Under the pieces are notes generated by a model. That model made no database searches, was not told the DNA's origin, and saw only the letters and a program-made list of their open reading frames with translations. Made by a program: the position numbers and the translations under genes. 64,000 bases of DNA, taken from positions 1,358,552 through 1,422,551 of the forward strand of contig NZ_KB235958.1 of NCBI RefSeq assembly GCF_000332355.1, in the 5' to 3' direction. The DNA comes from Baaleninema simplex PCC 7105. Its GTDB lineage: Bacteria; Cyanobacteriota; Cyanobacteriia; Cyanobacteriales; Geitlerinemataceae. Below are positions 25,353-35,556 of the stretch, piece after piece; positions within the stretch are counted from its first letter, which is position 1; every line of letters starts with the position of its first letter.

Positions 25353-26603
25353 ATGACTTCTCTTTCCGTGGCTTCTCCTGCTTTGTGGCTCGATCGCGTA
25401 CGACCGGATATCCGAGGTTTACAACCTCAATTGGTGCAGTGGCGGCGACATTTACACCAATATCCAGAATTGGGGTTTCAAGAACATCTGACGTCGGAGT
25501 TCGTGGCACAAAAACTCCAAAGTTGGGGTGTCGATTTTCAAACGGGAATTGCGAAAACGGGTATCGTCGCGGCGATCGAAGGCATTCAGCCGGGGCCGGT
25601 GTTGGCGATTCGGGCGGATATGGACGCTCTGCCAATTCGCGAGGAAAACGACGTTCCGTATAAGTCCCGCCACGACGGGAAAATGCACGCTTGCGGCCAC
25701 GACGGACACACGGCGATCGCACTGGCGACCGCTTATTATCTCTCTCGCCATCGAGCGTTTCGCGGGACGGTCAAGTTTGTGTTTCAACCGGCTGAAGAAG
25801 GCCCCGGCGGTGCTAAACCGATGATAGAGGCGGGGGCGTTGAAAAATCCCGAGGTGGACGCCATTATCGGATTGCATTTATGGAACAACCTTCCTTGGGG
25901 AACGGTGGGAGTGCGTAGCGGTCCGTTGATGGCGGCGGTGGAACTGTTCGATTTGCAGGTGTTGGGAAAAGGCGGTCACGGTGCTATGCCCCATCAGACG
26001 GTAGATGCGATCGTGGTGGCTTCGCAAATCGTCAACGCGTTACAGTCGATCGTGGCTCGTAACGTCGATCCGATCGATTCGGCGGTGGTGACGGTGGGCG
26101 CGTTCGAGGCGGGTTCGACCCACAATGTCATCGCCAATACCGCGCAGCTTAAGGGAACGGTTCGTTATTTCAAACGTCAGTACGAAGGCTTTTTCGGCCG
26201 CCGCGTCGAGGACGTTGTGGCGGGAATTTGTCGCAGTTACGGCGCCCGTTACGAGTTGGACTATTGGCAACTGTATCCAGCGACGGTGAACGACCCGCGT
26301 ATGGCGGCGTTCGTGAAATCGATCGCGGAACAGGTGGTGGAAACTCCGGTGGGGTTAGTTCCCGAATGTCAGACAATGGGCGGTGAAGATATGTCCTTTT
26401 TTCTTCAGGAAGTTCCGGGATGTTATTTCTTCCTGGGATCGGCGAATTCTCAGAAAAAACTCGATTATCCCCACCACCATCCTCGATTCGATTTCGATGA
26501 AACTGTGTTAGCAATGGGTGTGGAACTCTTCGTTCGCTGTGTCGAACAGTTTGGCAAAACGGACGTTCGCCCGTCGGCTGTCGATCGCCGATCGCTCGTC
26601 TAG
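25353..26603 (+). CDS. M20-family amidohydrolase (N-acyl amino acid / IAA-amino acid hydrolase type)
   Basis: 416 residues, a cytoplasmic M20D peptidase-like zinc or manganese hydrolase that removes an acyl group from amino acids. Metal-site segments are visible: MHACGHDGHTA near residue 110, FQPAEEGPGGA near 147 and HLWNNLPWG near 175, with C-terminal QTMGGEDMSFF and PHHHPRFDFDE. The dimerisation lid lies between residues about 190 and 310 (GKGGHGAMPHQTVDA, GTVRYF). It starts at ATG 25353 after a possible promoter near 25270-25310. The true substrate in cyanobacteria is unsettled. Confidence 0.92.
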   Translation: MTSLSVASPALWLDRVRPDIRGLQPQLVQWRRHLHQYPELGFQEHLTSEFVAQKLQSWGVDFQTGIAKTGIVAAIEGIQPGPVLAIRADMDALPIREENDVPYKSRHDGKMHACGHDGHTAIALATAYYLSRHRAFRGTVKFVFQPAEEGPGGAKPMIEAGALKNPEVDAIIGLHLWNNLPWGTVGVRSGPLMAAVELFDLQVLGKGGHGAMPHQTVDAIVVASQIVNALQSIVARNVDPIDSAVVTVGAFEAGSTHNVIANTAQLKGTVRYFKRQYEGFFGRRVEDVVAGICRSYGARYELDYWQLYPATVNDPRMAAFVKSIAEQVVETPVGLVPECQTMGGEDMSFFLQEVPGCYFFLGSANSQKKLDYPHHHPRFDFDETVLAMGVELFVRCVEQFGKTDVRPSAVDRRSLV

Positions 26604-26693
26604 ATCGGCGGGTGTCGTGAAGAGTTGAAGAGGGAGGAAGGATCGGCGACCCCTTTTTTCCCTCGTCCCTTCGCCCTTTTTCGAACGATCTCT

Positions 26694-28034
26694 TCACGCA
26701 GTTTGAACTTGAGGAGAGTTAGAGGTGCGAACGTTCTGGCGGATGGGAATTCGCATGACGAATTCAGTGCCTTGTCCCGGCTGAGATCGACATTCGAGAG
26801 AACCGTTGTGTTTGTCGGCAACGATCGAATAGCTGATCGCCAGCCCCATGCCAGTTCCTTTACCAATGGGTTTCGTAGTGAAGAAGGGGTTAAAAATTTG
26901 CGATCGCACGCTTTCTTCCATTCCCATTCCCGTATCGGAGATCGAGATTTCGATTTGGTTGTCTCCGATACAGCTCGTCTGTACGACGATGCGTCCCGGT
27001 CTTCCCGAGTCGCGATCGTCTTCTAAGGCGTCGATGGCGTTCGAGAGGAGGTTCATGAACACTTGGTTCAACTGTCCCGAATAACATTCAACTTCTGGGA
27101 GATTGCCGTAGTGTTTGACGATTTCGATTTCGGGACGGCTCGATTTCGCTTTGATGCGGTTGTGTAAAATCATCAACGTGGTATCGATGCCGTCGTGGAT
27201 TTCTACGGGCTTGAGTTCGGCTTCGTCGATACGCGAGAATTTCCGCAAACTCAGTACGATCTCGCGAATGCGTTCGGCACCGACTTGCATTGATTGTAAA
27301 AGTTTGGGCAAGTCTTCCACGAGAAAATCGAGTTCGAAGTCTTCGATCGTGTCTTGGATTTCAGCACCGGGATCGGGGTATTTATCCTGATAGAGCTGTA
27401 GAATGTCCAAGATATTTTGGGTGTATTCGTTTGCGTGAACTAAATTCCCAAAAATGAAGTTTACGGGGTTGTTGATTTCGTGGGCGACACCGGCGACCAA
27501 CTGACCCAAACTCGACATTTTTTCACTCTGAACGAGCTGGACTTGCGCTTTTTGTAAGTCTTCGAGCGCTTGGTTGAGTTCGGCTGTGCGCTCGCGAACT
27601 CGTTCTTCGAGTAGAACGTTTTGTTGAGCGAGTTGTTGGGTTAAAAAGTGAAGCTTTAAGTGCAGGCGAACTCGCGCCAACACTTCTTCTTGTTGAAATG
27701 GTTTTGTGATGTAATCAACCGCTCCAATCGACAAGCCTTTAACTTTATCGACGGTGTCAGCGAGGGCGCTCGTAAAAATTACGGGAATATCGATCGTTTT
27801 CGGATCGCTTTTCAAGCGCTTGCAGGTTTCAAATCCATCGATCCCCGGCATCATGATATCGAGTAAAATCAAGTCTGGGGGAGCATAGTATACTTTGTCG
27901 AGAGCGCTTTCTCCGTCTTGGGCGACCAATACTTCAAACCCGGCACTATCGAGAAAATCCGACAGGACATCTAAGTTGGCCGGATTGTCGTCAACAATGA
28001 GAATGACACTGGAATTGAGAGATTCTAAATTCAT
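26694..28034 (-). CDS. Response-regulator/histidine-kinase hybrid (REC-HisKA-HATPase)
   Basis: 446 residues, soluble. N-terminal REC domain (VILIVDDNPANLDVL; phospho-Asp in LILLDIMMPGID near residue 60; Lys in YITKPFQQEE). A coiled coil follows (QLAQQNVLLEERVRERTAELNQ), then an H box (VAGVAHEINNPVNFIFG near residue 185) and an ATPase domain (N box NLLSNAIDAL, G1 ISDTGMGM, G2 GTGMGLAIS). A REC-first kinase receives phosphate from another kinase, here probably the one at 30026-33691, and passes it on. GAGGTGGG precedes ATG 28034. Confidence 0.9.
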   Translation of the reverse strand: MNLESLNSSVILIVDDNPANLDVLSDFLDSAGFEVLVAQDGESALDKVYYAPPDLILLDIMMPGIDGFETCKRLKSDPKTIDIPVIFTSALADTVDKVKGLSIGAVDYITKPFQQEEVLARVRLHLKLHFLTQQLAQQNVLLEERVRERTAELNQALEDLQKAQVQLVQSEKMSSLGQLVAGVAHEINNPVNFIFGNLVHANEYTQNILDILQLYQDKYPDPGAEIQDTIEDFELDFLVEDLPKLLQSMQVGAERIREIVLSLRKFSRIDEAELKPVEIHDGIDTTLMILHNRIKAKSSRPEIEIVKHYGNLPEVECYSGQLNQVFMNLLSNAIDALEDDRDSGRPGRIVVQTSCIGDNQIEISISDTGMGMEESVRSQIFNPFFTTKPIGKGTGMGLAISYSIVADKHNGSLECRSQPGQGTEFVMRIPIRQNVRTSNSPQVQTA

Positions 28035-28083
28035 AACCCACCTCTAAAATTTGTTTTTTTCAATCGTGATTGTAAAGGTTTGG

Positions 28084-30015
28084 TTAACCGAGATCGGCAG
28101 TAAGTTTAGGATAGAACACATCGGGTTTCAGGAGAAAGTTAACAGCATCGCTGGCGGGTAACGGCCGAGAAAAAAGATAGCCTTGTGCGAACTCACAGCC
28201 CATATCTCGCACGGTTTCGAGCTGGAGAGATGTTTCGATCCCTTCAGCAACAGTATCCATGTCTAAGCTATGGGCGAGCGTCACGATCGTTTTGACAATT
28301 TCATTTCCATTATCTCTACTGTGAAGGCGACGCACAAAAGATTTATCGATTTTTAAAGTTCGCACGGGAAATTCGTGCAGGCGACTGAGGGAGGAATATC
28401 CCGTTCCGAAGTCGTCTACACAAAGTAACAAGCCTAAGTCTTCGAGTTGTCGAAGAATATCGAAGACGTGTTTGTGGCTTTCTAACAAACAGCTTTCGGT
28501 AATTTCAAGTTTGATACAGCCGTGGGGGAGCCGAGCGCGATCGAGAGTCTCTTCGATTAAATCGATCAGTTGTGGCTGCATCAGTTGAATGGTGGAGAGG
28601 TTAATATTCATCACCAAATCTCGATGGTTGGGAAACTGCGATCGCCATTCGGAGGCTTGGCGACAAGCTTCTCGAAACACCCATCCGCCCAAAGCATGAA
28701 TCAAGCCAATTTCTTCACTAATCGGGACGAACTGAATCGGAGAAATCAAACCACGTTGGGGATGATGCCAGCGTAGTAACGCTTCAAATCCCGTCACGCG
28801 TCCGGTTTTCAAACAAATCAGCGGTTGATAGTACAGGTGAAATTCCTCCGAGGCGATGTTGTCGCGACAGGATTCGCTACCGATGGCGCGGCGCAGTTCG
28901 TTTTCTAAATCCAAACGGGCTTTCGCACGGGCTTGCATTTGCGGGTTAAAGATGGCGTAGCGTCCCCGTCCGGCTTGTTTGGCTTGATACATGGCCACGT
29001 CGGCATCCCGCAACACGTCTTCGCAGGTGCTGTAGTCGGTGTTACCCAGCACGATACCGATACTGGCGTTGGTAAACACTTCGTAGTTGTTCGCGATGCG
29101 AAAAGGTTGGGAAAACTGAGCTTGAACATTGCGTACCACGGGTAAAATACTCTCGATCCCCACATCGCGTTCGAGGAGAATTACGAATTCGTCGCCCCCC
29201 AAACGGGCAATACAAGTTTGGGAGTTGTCGCGGTTGGGTCGGTTGTCGGAGTTACTCTCGAGAACCTGTACGAGTCGTTGGGCGACGTCTTCGAGAAGGG
29301 CGTCTCCAGCTAGGTGGCCGAGACTGTCGTTGATGACTTTAAAGCGATCGAGGTCGAGAAACAGCAGGGCAAACCGATAGGCTTGGCTGTCGCGGTTCGG
29401 AGGGCGGGATTGGCTGACGATCGCCTCGAGGCGATCGAGTAACCAAGTTCGGTTGGGCAGTCCGGTTAGGGAATCGTGCAAGGCTTCGTAGCGAAGTTGT
29501 CGTTCGCGCATCAGCAGTTGGGTTTGGGTATGCTGCAAGCGATCGATGGTGTCGTGCAGTTCGGCGGTGCGAGAGGCGACGAGTTGCTCGAGATAGGTGT
29601 TTTGGTCGGTTAACGCCAAGGCCAGCGATCGCAGTTTCAAATGAAGCTGAATGCGCGAGAGAACGACTTCTTCGTAAAAGGGTTTGGGAATGTAATCGAC
29701 AGCCCCGAGACCCAATCCCTTAACTTGATCGGCGGTTTCGGACAGGGCGGTCATAAAAATCACGGGGATCTCAGCTGTGGCGGGATTGTCTTTCAACCGC
29801 TGGCAGGTTTCAAACCCATCGATTCCCGGCATCATCACGTCGAGACAAATCAAATCGGGGGGATCGTATTCAGCCCGGTCGATGGCACTCTGGCCGTCTC
29901 GTGCGATCAATACTTCGTACCCAGCCGCCTCTAAAAAGTTCGAGAGAACTTCGAGATTTGCGGGGTCGTCATCGACGATTAAAATAGACTGAGACGTACC
30001 GTGATTCGCGTTCAT
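28084..30015 (-). CDS. REC-GGDEF-EAL regulator of cyclic di-GMP
   Basis: About 643 residues. REC domain at residues 10-125 (SILIVDDDPANLEVLS; phospho-Asp in LICLDVMMPGID). A coiled linker is followed by a GGDEF domain (ARLGGDEFVILLERD near residue 300) and an EAL domain (GFEALLRWHHPQRG, then LCVDDFGTGYSSL and DTVAEGIET). Both enzymatic signatures are intact, so it could make or degrade c-di-GMP depending on phosphorylation. ATG 30015 (MNANHGTSQSIL) is chosen; the upstream 56-residue extension overlaps the previous gene and is not family-like. Only ten bases separate it from the stop of the hybrid kinase, indicating one operon. Confidence 0.92.
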   Translation of the reverse strand: MNANHGTSQSILIVDDDPANLEVLSNFLEAAGYEVLIARDGQSAIDRAEYDPPDLICLDVMMPGIDGFETCQRLKDNPATAEIPVIFMTALSETADQVKGLGLGAVDYIPKPFYEEVVLSRIQLHLKLRSLALALTDQNTYLEQLVASRTAELHDTIDRLQHTQTQLLMRERQLRYEALHDSLTGLPNRTWLLDRLEAIVSQSRPPNRDSQAYRFALLFLDLDRFKVINDSLGHLAGDALLEDVAQRLVQVLESNSDNRPNRDNSQTCIARLGGDEFVILLERDVGIESILPVVRNVQAQFSQPFRIANNYEVFTNASIGIVLGNTDYSTCEDVLRDADVAMYQAKQAGRGRYAIFNPQMQARAKARLDLENELRRAIGSESCRDNIASEEFHLYYQPLICLKTGRVTGFEALLRWHHPQRGLISPIQFVPISEEIGLIHALGGWVFREACRQASEWRSQFPNHRDLVMNINLSTIQLMQPQLIDLIEETLDRARLPHGCIKLEITESCLLESHKHVFDILRQLEDLGLLLCVDDFGTGYSSLSRLHEFPVRTLKIDKSFVRRLHSRDNGNEIVKTIVTLAHSLDMDTVAEGIETSLQLETVRDMGCEFAQGYLFSRPLPASDAVNFLLKPDVFYPKLTADLG

Positions 30016-30025
30016 GGTCGGTCGG

Positions 30026-33000
30026 CTAGAGATAGTATCGATCGAGAAACTCGAGAAGGGCTTTGTCTTGATACGTGCGCGCGAGCGTTTCGAGTTTGTC
30101 GGCAAACGGGCGCAATTGGGGATCGCGCTCGGCCAGCTCGCGAACTTGTTCGATCGATCGCTTGAGACTCCCCCGTCGGGCAAGATGACGTAAGGTTTCT
30201 AAGATTTCGGGCGGTGGAGGAACGATCGTCTCGGACTCTCGATCGTCCTCGGAAGCCCGATCGCGATCGCTCTGAGAGGACGGCAACGGGGTCGACGGGG
30301 ATTCGGAGTCGTCGTCGTCGTCGCTGTAAATCCAATCGACCTGTAAGTGCTGCTCGAACGTCGCGAACAGTTCGCTGGCTTGCAGGGGTTTGGACAGCAC
30401 ACCGTTACAATCGACGCTGGTGCCGAGATCGCCGCCGGGGGTTAGGGGACTAGCTGAGGCTGCGAAAATGGGAACGGTCTGTAAAGCAGGCTGTTGACGA
30501 ATTTGCCGTATTAACTCGAATCCGTCCATGACGGGCATCACCAAGTCGGTGAGAATCCCGTCGGGGGGATCGGCCGTCGCCAACTCTAAGGCTTCGCGTC
30601 CGTGGCTCGCTTCGATAATGTCAAAACCTACCGAGCGTAATAGTTCGACGGCAGCGGTGCGGCTTTCCCAGTTGTCATCGACCACGAGAATTTTGCGTTT
30701 TCGACCGCGATAGCCTCGCACGACTCTCGGGAGCGGACGCGCGATGTCCGGTAGTTGTCCGTCGCTCCGTTCGGGTAGCAACAGCTCGAACCCGAACTGG
30801 CTGCCCTGTCCGAAATGACTGCGAACGTTGAGAGTTCCCCCCATCATCTGCACGATTTTTTGAGCGATCGTCAGTCCCAATCCGGTACCTTCAGATTGTC
30901 GGTCGGCGTCGCGTACTTGCTCGAACGGTAAGAACACGCGCTCGAGTTGCTCGGGTTTCATGCCAATTCCCGTATCTTCGACCTCGAAGCGAATTCTCGA
31001 GGCCGCGCCGGTTTCGGGAGATGCTTCGAGACGTTCGACGAGACTGACCCGTAAGGTCACGCTGCCGCTTTCGGTAAATTTGACTGCGTTGCCCAGAAGT
31101 TCCATGAGGACTTGGCGCAGGCGCTTTTTGTCGGCGTAAACTGCTGTGGGCAGTTGGGGATCGAAATACTGTTGAAAGGTCAGGTCTTTCTGACTGGCTT
31201 TGAACTCGAACAAGTCCCCGACGCGATCGACAAACGTTGCCAGGTGAAATAAGGCTGGCGACAGGGTCATGCGATGGGCTTCGAGTTTGGCAAAGTCGAG
31301 GATGTCTTCGATGAGTGCCAACAGGTGGGTTCCGCACTGGTGGATGACGCGCACGCCGTTTTCCAGGTTCGGAGGTAAGTCGTCGAGTCGTTGGAAAATT
31401 TGTGTGTAACCGAGGATGCCGTTGAGGGGCGTTCGTAGTTCGTGGCTCATGTTGGCGATGAACTGGCTTTTCGCTTGGTTGGCGGCGTCGGCCATTTCTT
31501 TGGCGTGTCGCAGTGCCTCTTCTGCTTGTTTGCGATCGGTGATGTCGGTCAGCGACCCGACCATGCGGATGGGGATTCCCGCGTCGTTCCACACGGCTTT
31601 GCCTCGGGCGAGAATCCAGTGATACGTGCCGTTTTTGTGACGGGCGCGATATTCGCAGCTATAGTGCGGGGCTTCTTTACGAAGATGTCGGTCTAACACT
31701 TCGCGAATGCGATCGAGGTCGTCGGGGTGGAACACGGACGCCCATTTTTGAAAGGAGTTGATTTCGTTGGCACTGTAACCGAGCATTTCGAGGCAGCGTT
31801 CGGACAAGAAGCAGTAATCGACGGTTAAATCCCAGTCCCAGATGCCGTCGTTGCTGCCGTCGAGGGCCATTTGCCAGCGTTCTTCGCTTTTTCGGAGTTT
31901 TTCTTCAGCTTGTTTGCGTTCGGTGATATCGGTATGCGATCCCACCATACGCACGGGATTTCCGGCATCGTCCCAGAGGGCTTTACCGCGATCGAGAATC
32001 CATTTATAGCTACCGTCTCGGCAGCGTCGGCGATATTCGACGCTGTAACAGTCGGTTTGTCCGTTCAGATGGTCTTGGAAAGCGCCTAATACAGCCTCGC
32101 GTTCGTCGGGATGAATCAAATCCGTCCACGCCTCGAGACGGTTGGGTAGCTCTGATTCTCGATAGCCGACCATTTCTCGACAGCGTTCGGACACGAAAAC
32201 TTCTCCGGTTCGGAAGTCGAGATCCCAAATACCGTCGTTATTGCCCTGTAAGGCGAGTTGCCAGCGTTCTTCGCTTTTTCGCAGCTGTTCTTCGGCTCGT
32301 TTGCGGGCGGTGGCGTCGGTACCGACGGACAGCCCTTCGAGGAGACGACCTTCTCCATCGAAGACGGGTTGGTTTGCCCAGACGACCCAGACGATCTCGC
32401 CGTTTTGTCGCACGTTAGGGTGTTCGCGGATTTTGTGGGCTTCGGGACAGGTGGTGAGATCTGCTAGATAGGCGTCCCAGTCGAATTGAGAACGGTTGGA
32501 TTCGGGAATGATTTCGGTGATGGACATTCCGACGAGATCGGCCTCGTCGTAACCGAAAAATTGCTGGCCGTAGTGGTTGATAAAGCGAATGCGACCGTCG
32601 GGAGTCCAGCGCAGGATGATGCAGTTGGCAGCTTCGATGAGGGTGCGATATTCGGCTTCGCTGGCTTCCAAGGCCAGTTGGGTTTGCTTGCGAGCGGTAA
32701 TGTCCCGTATCGTTGCCATTACGCGGATCGCGCCCTCGATGTCTACGGCAGTTAGCCAGACTTCGGCGTAGAAGGGTTCGCCAGTATCTGCCCGACAGTG
32801 CAACCACTCGAAGTTACAGGTTCCCCGTTCGATCGCTCGTTCTATACGTTCTTGGGCGGCGATCGTGCTGCTGGAACCGTCGGGTTGGACGGGGGGAGAC
32901 AAACAGGCTGGACTGAGACGGCAAAAGTCGGTTTTGTTGGCAACGCCGAACATGGTGAGGGTGGCGGCGTTGCAGTCGTTGAAGCAGTAAGGCGGCCCGG

Positions 33001-33691
33001 ATTCTAATAGGATAACGGAGTCTTGAGTACCTTCGTATAACAGGCGATAGCGTCGTTCGGAGGCACGCAGTTCGGCTTCGATCCGCTGTCGTGCTTGGAT
33101 TTCTCGTTCGAGGGCTTCGGTACGTTCGGCTATTTTTCGTTCGAGCGATCGCCTGTTGTCGTCGAGTGGTTGGGGAGAACGTTCTAAGTCTTCATTCATG
33201 GCATTGAAAGCATAGGCCAGATCGACGAGTGCGGCAGCACGAGCTTTCGCCAAACGCCGATCGAACGGTGGGTTCGCGAGGGCGAGGAAAGTTTGGCTAA
33301 CGTAGATGACCCAACGGACTTTCTCAAGGTGACAGCTGCGTTCTCGGTCGCAGGGGGACGGAGATCGGATTGACAATCTAGCGGTGGGACGATGAAAAAC
33401 GATCGATTGGAAACCGATCGTTCTGAGCTGACTGGGGAACCGATCGATCGATCCTAGCGTCCTCTGAGTCTCGGATATGTTGGACGAGCGATGTGGGGAA
33501 ATCGGCTCGGCTCGGCGATCGACAAGGCCGGTTTGTCTGGGGCGGCGACTGTCACAACAGCACGATCGCTCTGGCAGCCAGCCAGCAGAAACGTCCCTCT
33601 CAAGTGCTAATGGCACTCCTCGGGAAACTCCTCCCAAAATGCTATTGGGGGGATAGATAGCAGAAGTCCTGGGTCGCGTGTCTTCTGTCAT
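30026..33691 (-). CDS. Multi-PAS hybrid sensor histidine kinase with receiver domain; N-terminus doubtful
   Basis: Up to 1221 residues. From about residue 195: four PAS/PAC modules (repeated [20 protein letters not shown] joints), HisKA ([19 protein letters not shown]), HATPase ([27 protein letters not shown]), REC ([10 protein letters not shown]; phospho-Asp in [12 protein letters not shown]), and a C-terminal helical tail. Residues about 155-172 ([15 protein letters not shown]) look like the end of a HAMP domain, but the first 130 residues are unlike any sensor or membrane segment. An N-terminal periplasmic or membrane sensor was therefore probably lost. The next in-frame ATG is 33199. Signal input may now come only through the PAS domains. 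Confidence 0.85.
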   Translation of the reverse strand: MTEDTRPRTSAIYPPNSILGGVSRGVPLALERDVSAGWLPERSCCCDSRRPRQTGLVDRRAEPISPHRSSNISETQRTLGSIDRFPSQLRTIGFQSIVFHRPTARLSIRSPSPCDRERSCHLEKVRWVIYVSQTFLALANPPFDRRLAKARAAALVDLAYAFNAMNEDLERSPQPLDDNRRSLERKIAERTEALEREIQARQRIEAELRASERRYRLLYEGTQDSVILLESGPPYCFNDCNAATLTMFGVANKTDFCRLSPACLSPPVQPDGSSSTIAAQERIERAIERGTCNFEWLHCRADTGEPFYAEVWLTAVDIEGAIRVMATIRDITARKQTQLALEASEAEYRTLIEAANCIILRWTPDGRIRFINHYGQQFFGYDEADLVGMSITEIIPESNRSQFDWDAYLADLTTCPEAHKIREHPNVRQNGEIVWVVWANQPVFDGEGRLLEGLSVGTDATARKRAEEQLRKSEERWQLALQGNNDGIWDLDFRTGEVFVSERCREMVGYRESELPNRLEAWTDLIHPDEREAVLGAFQDHLNGQTDCYSVEYRRRCRDGSYKWILDRGKALWDDAGNPVRMVGSHTDITERKQAEEKLRKSEERWQMALDGSNDGIWDWDLTVDYCFLSERCLEMLGYSANEINSFQKWASVFHPDDLDRIREVLDRHLRKEAPHYSCEYRARHKNGTYHWILARGKAVWNDAGIPIRMVGSLTDITDRKQAEEALRHAKEMADAANQAKSQFIANMSHELRTPLNGILGYTQIFQRLDDLPPNLENGVRVIHQCGTHLLALIEDILDFAKLEAHRMTLSPALFHLATFVDRVGDLFEFKASQKDLTFQQYFDPQLPTAVYADKKRLRQVLMELLGNAVKFTESGSVTLRVSLVERLEASPETGAASRIRFEVEDTGIGMKPEQLERVFLPFEQVRDADRQSEGTGLGLTIAQKIVQMMGGTLNVRSHFGQGSQFGFELLLPERSDGQLPDIARPLPRVVRGYRGRKRKILVVDDNWESRTAAVELLRSVGFDIIEASHGREALELATADPPDGILTDLVMPVMDGFELIRQIRQQPALQTVPIFAASASPLTPGGDLGTSVDCNGVLSKPLQASELFATFEQHLQVDWIYSDDDDDSESPSTPLPSSQSDRDRASEDDRESETIVPPPPEILETLRHLARRGSLKRSIEQVRELAERDPQLRPFADKLETLARTYQDKALLEFLDRYYL

Positions 33692-35556
33692 CGAAATTTA
33701 ATAGGGCAGTTCAGCCCGGAAATCGGTCTTAGAGAACGTTGGGTCAGAGAACGATGCTTGACTACCGCCAGATTTAACTGTTGGTTAACTTGGCAAGCAC
33801 TGGGTTTAAACCTAGCTTAACCTGCGATCGACTGAATTACAGTGTGAAGTTAAAATATCAATATGAATTTATTCTGTACTCCCTAAGCAAACTTTAGCAC
33901 AGGTATCTGAGTCTCGTAAATTCAATGCAAAATATGAAGAAAATTCCTCTCTTTTGTGTTAAATCATGAAATTTACGAACGTCAGATCGGGGAAATTACG
34001 GATCTGTAGCAAAGATGATTTGACGTTAATCTCGATTTTAGATTGCGTTCGACAAAAATCGATTTTTTTCTTGTCCGTGGATCGATCGTATATCGATCTG
34101 GTTGATTTGAATCCTAATTTTTTATTTTTTTTAGACAAAAGCAAAGGGAGTTTTGATGTGGATCTTGAGAGAATTACACCATAAGCGCTCGCTTTACCAT
34201 CAATTTGCTTGAATAAAGGTTTAGATTCAAGCTTTATGTCATTTTTTTGATGCGATCGCCGATTCTGATTTTAAATTATAATAATTTTGTTGAGATCGTC
34301 AAGACACTATACTCGAAAAAATATAGCAATCTCAGGTAAGTCGTGGAAGGAGCGAGACGCCTCAACCCTTACCATAGTTAAAGCGAGAATACACAACTGA
34401 TTTAGGACTGCTATGGTGTTTTAATATTTGTTTTATGTAAAAATAATTGTATGAATTAAAAACCAGACAATGATACATTAAAATTAAAATTTCGATCGAT
34501 CTCAAGATAGATATTCAATATCTTAGTGCGTTATCGAATAGATTGAGACTCTCCAAAGTCTCGTTGTCGGACTTTATTGCGAAAATATTGATATGTTCAG
34601 ACTCTATAATTTTAATCGACTTGTGGTTGACGTATAAATTACTATACGATCTGTATTAAACCTGGGTTATAAATTTATCTTTAAAAATTTTTTATAAGAT
34701 TTTTAAAGATTCATATTAAAGCCAATTTTTAACATTTTTTTTCGAGCAATAACATATAGTTAAATTAAACCAAAATAAAATATGTATGATATTGTTTTGG
34801 ATTATTTTAAAACGTTTGAGTGTTCGATCTAAAATATATCAAAAAATTAATTAAAAAATAAAAAAAATTAAAAATATATCAAAAACAAAAGATTGAAATA
34901 AAAATAAAATTTTTATTTATTGCATTTAAAATATTTGGCTTGTGTTTTAATTTCTAAATTTATTTTTCGATCGCAAAATATCTGTATGCTAGCAATGCCA
35001 GCAGTTTCGAGATTTGTGAATGTCGATATTTCGTTCGATTATAAAGATAAATTTTACAATATTGTACGATCGAATCTATCCCTGACAGTCTTATCGGATA
35101 CATTAATTATTTAAAGTTAAGTTGCGATCGCAAACTCGACTTTAGAAATAAAATGCAACTCCCGATCGATCTCAAAAAAGTGAGTCGACGATCGCTCAAG
35201 TAGAATTGCCTTCTCGCTTTAATTCAGAAAAACATGACAAACTGTCAGACGATCGTGTGAACTTTGATAGTTAATGTTAGTGTATGTTACAAAACACAAA
35301 AAAATGTTGCGATACCACCCCCGACAGAGCCGTTATAGCGAGCGTCCGATTCCCACTAGGAAACCTAAACCAATTCAGGTCGAACCTTAAGTACATCACC
35401 AATCGCCATAACTGCCCGATCGATGAGAACACACATCGATCGGAAACACTCGGAGGGGCCGTTCCACTGTTATTTCGTAAAAATACGGAGTATCATTGAT
35501 ATTAGGTTAGAAAGACCAAAAACACCTGTGTATAAATGTGTATATTTTAGTAGTGA
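33692..35556. other. AT-rich gene-poor region
   Basis: About 1.9 kb, strikingly A/T-rich (especially 34430-35130) compared with both flanks. It contains only short open frames (33966-34184, 34920-35114, 35284-35499) with no ribosome site or recognisable product; I do not call them. It holds a small inverted-repeat element (34323-34414) and ends with the promoter zone of the AAA gene (TGTATAAATGTGTATATTTTAG at 35529-35550). HIP1 sites are nearly absent, which fits horizontally acquired or decayed DNA. Confidence 0.6.
34323..34414. repeat. MITE-like element with degenerate 23-bp inverted ends
   Basis: Left end ATAGCAATCTCAGGTAAGTC and right end (reversed) ATAGCAGTCCTAAATCAGTT agree at 16 of 23 positions over the full arm, most differences being transitions. 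It is 92 bases long with no coding capacity. The ATAGCAGTCCTAAATCAGTTGTG type of end is widespread in filamentous cyanobacteria (from memory, not searched). Confidence 0.5.

Noticed and set aside
33966-35499. Short open frames in the AT-rich region
   Set aside because: They are 60-70 codons without start signals or similarity; AT-rich DNA also makes odd composition likely.
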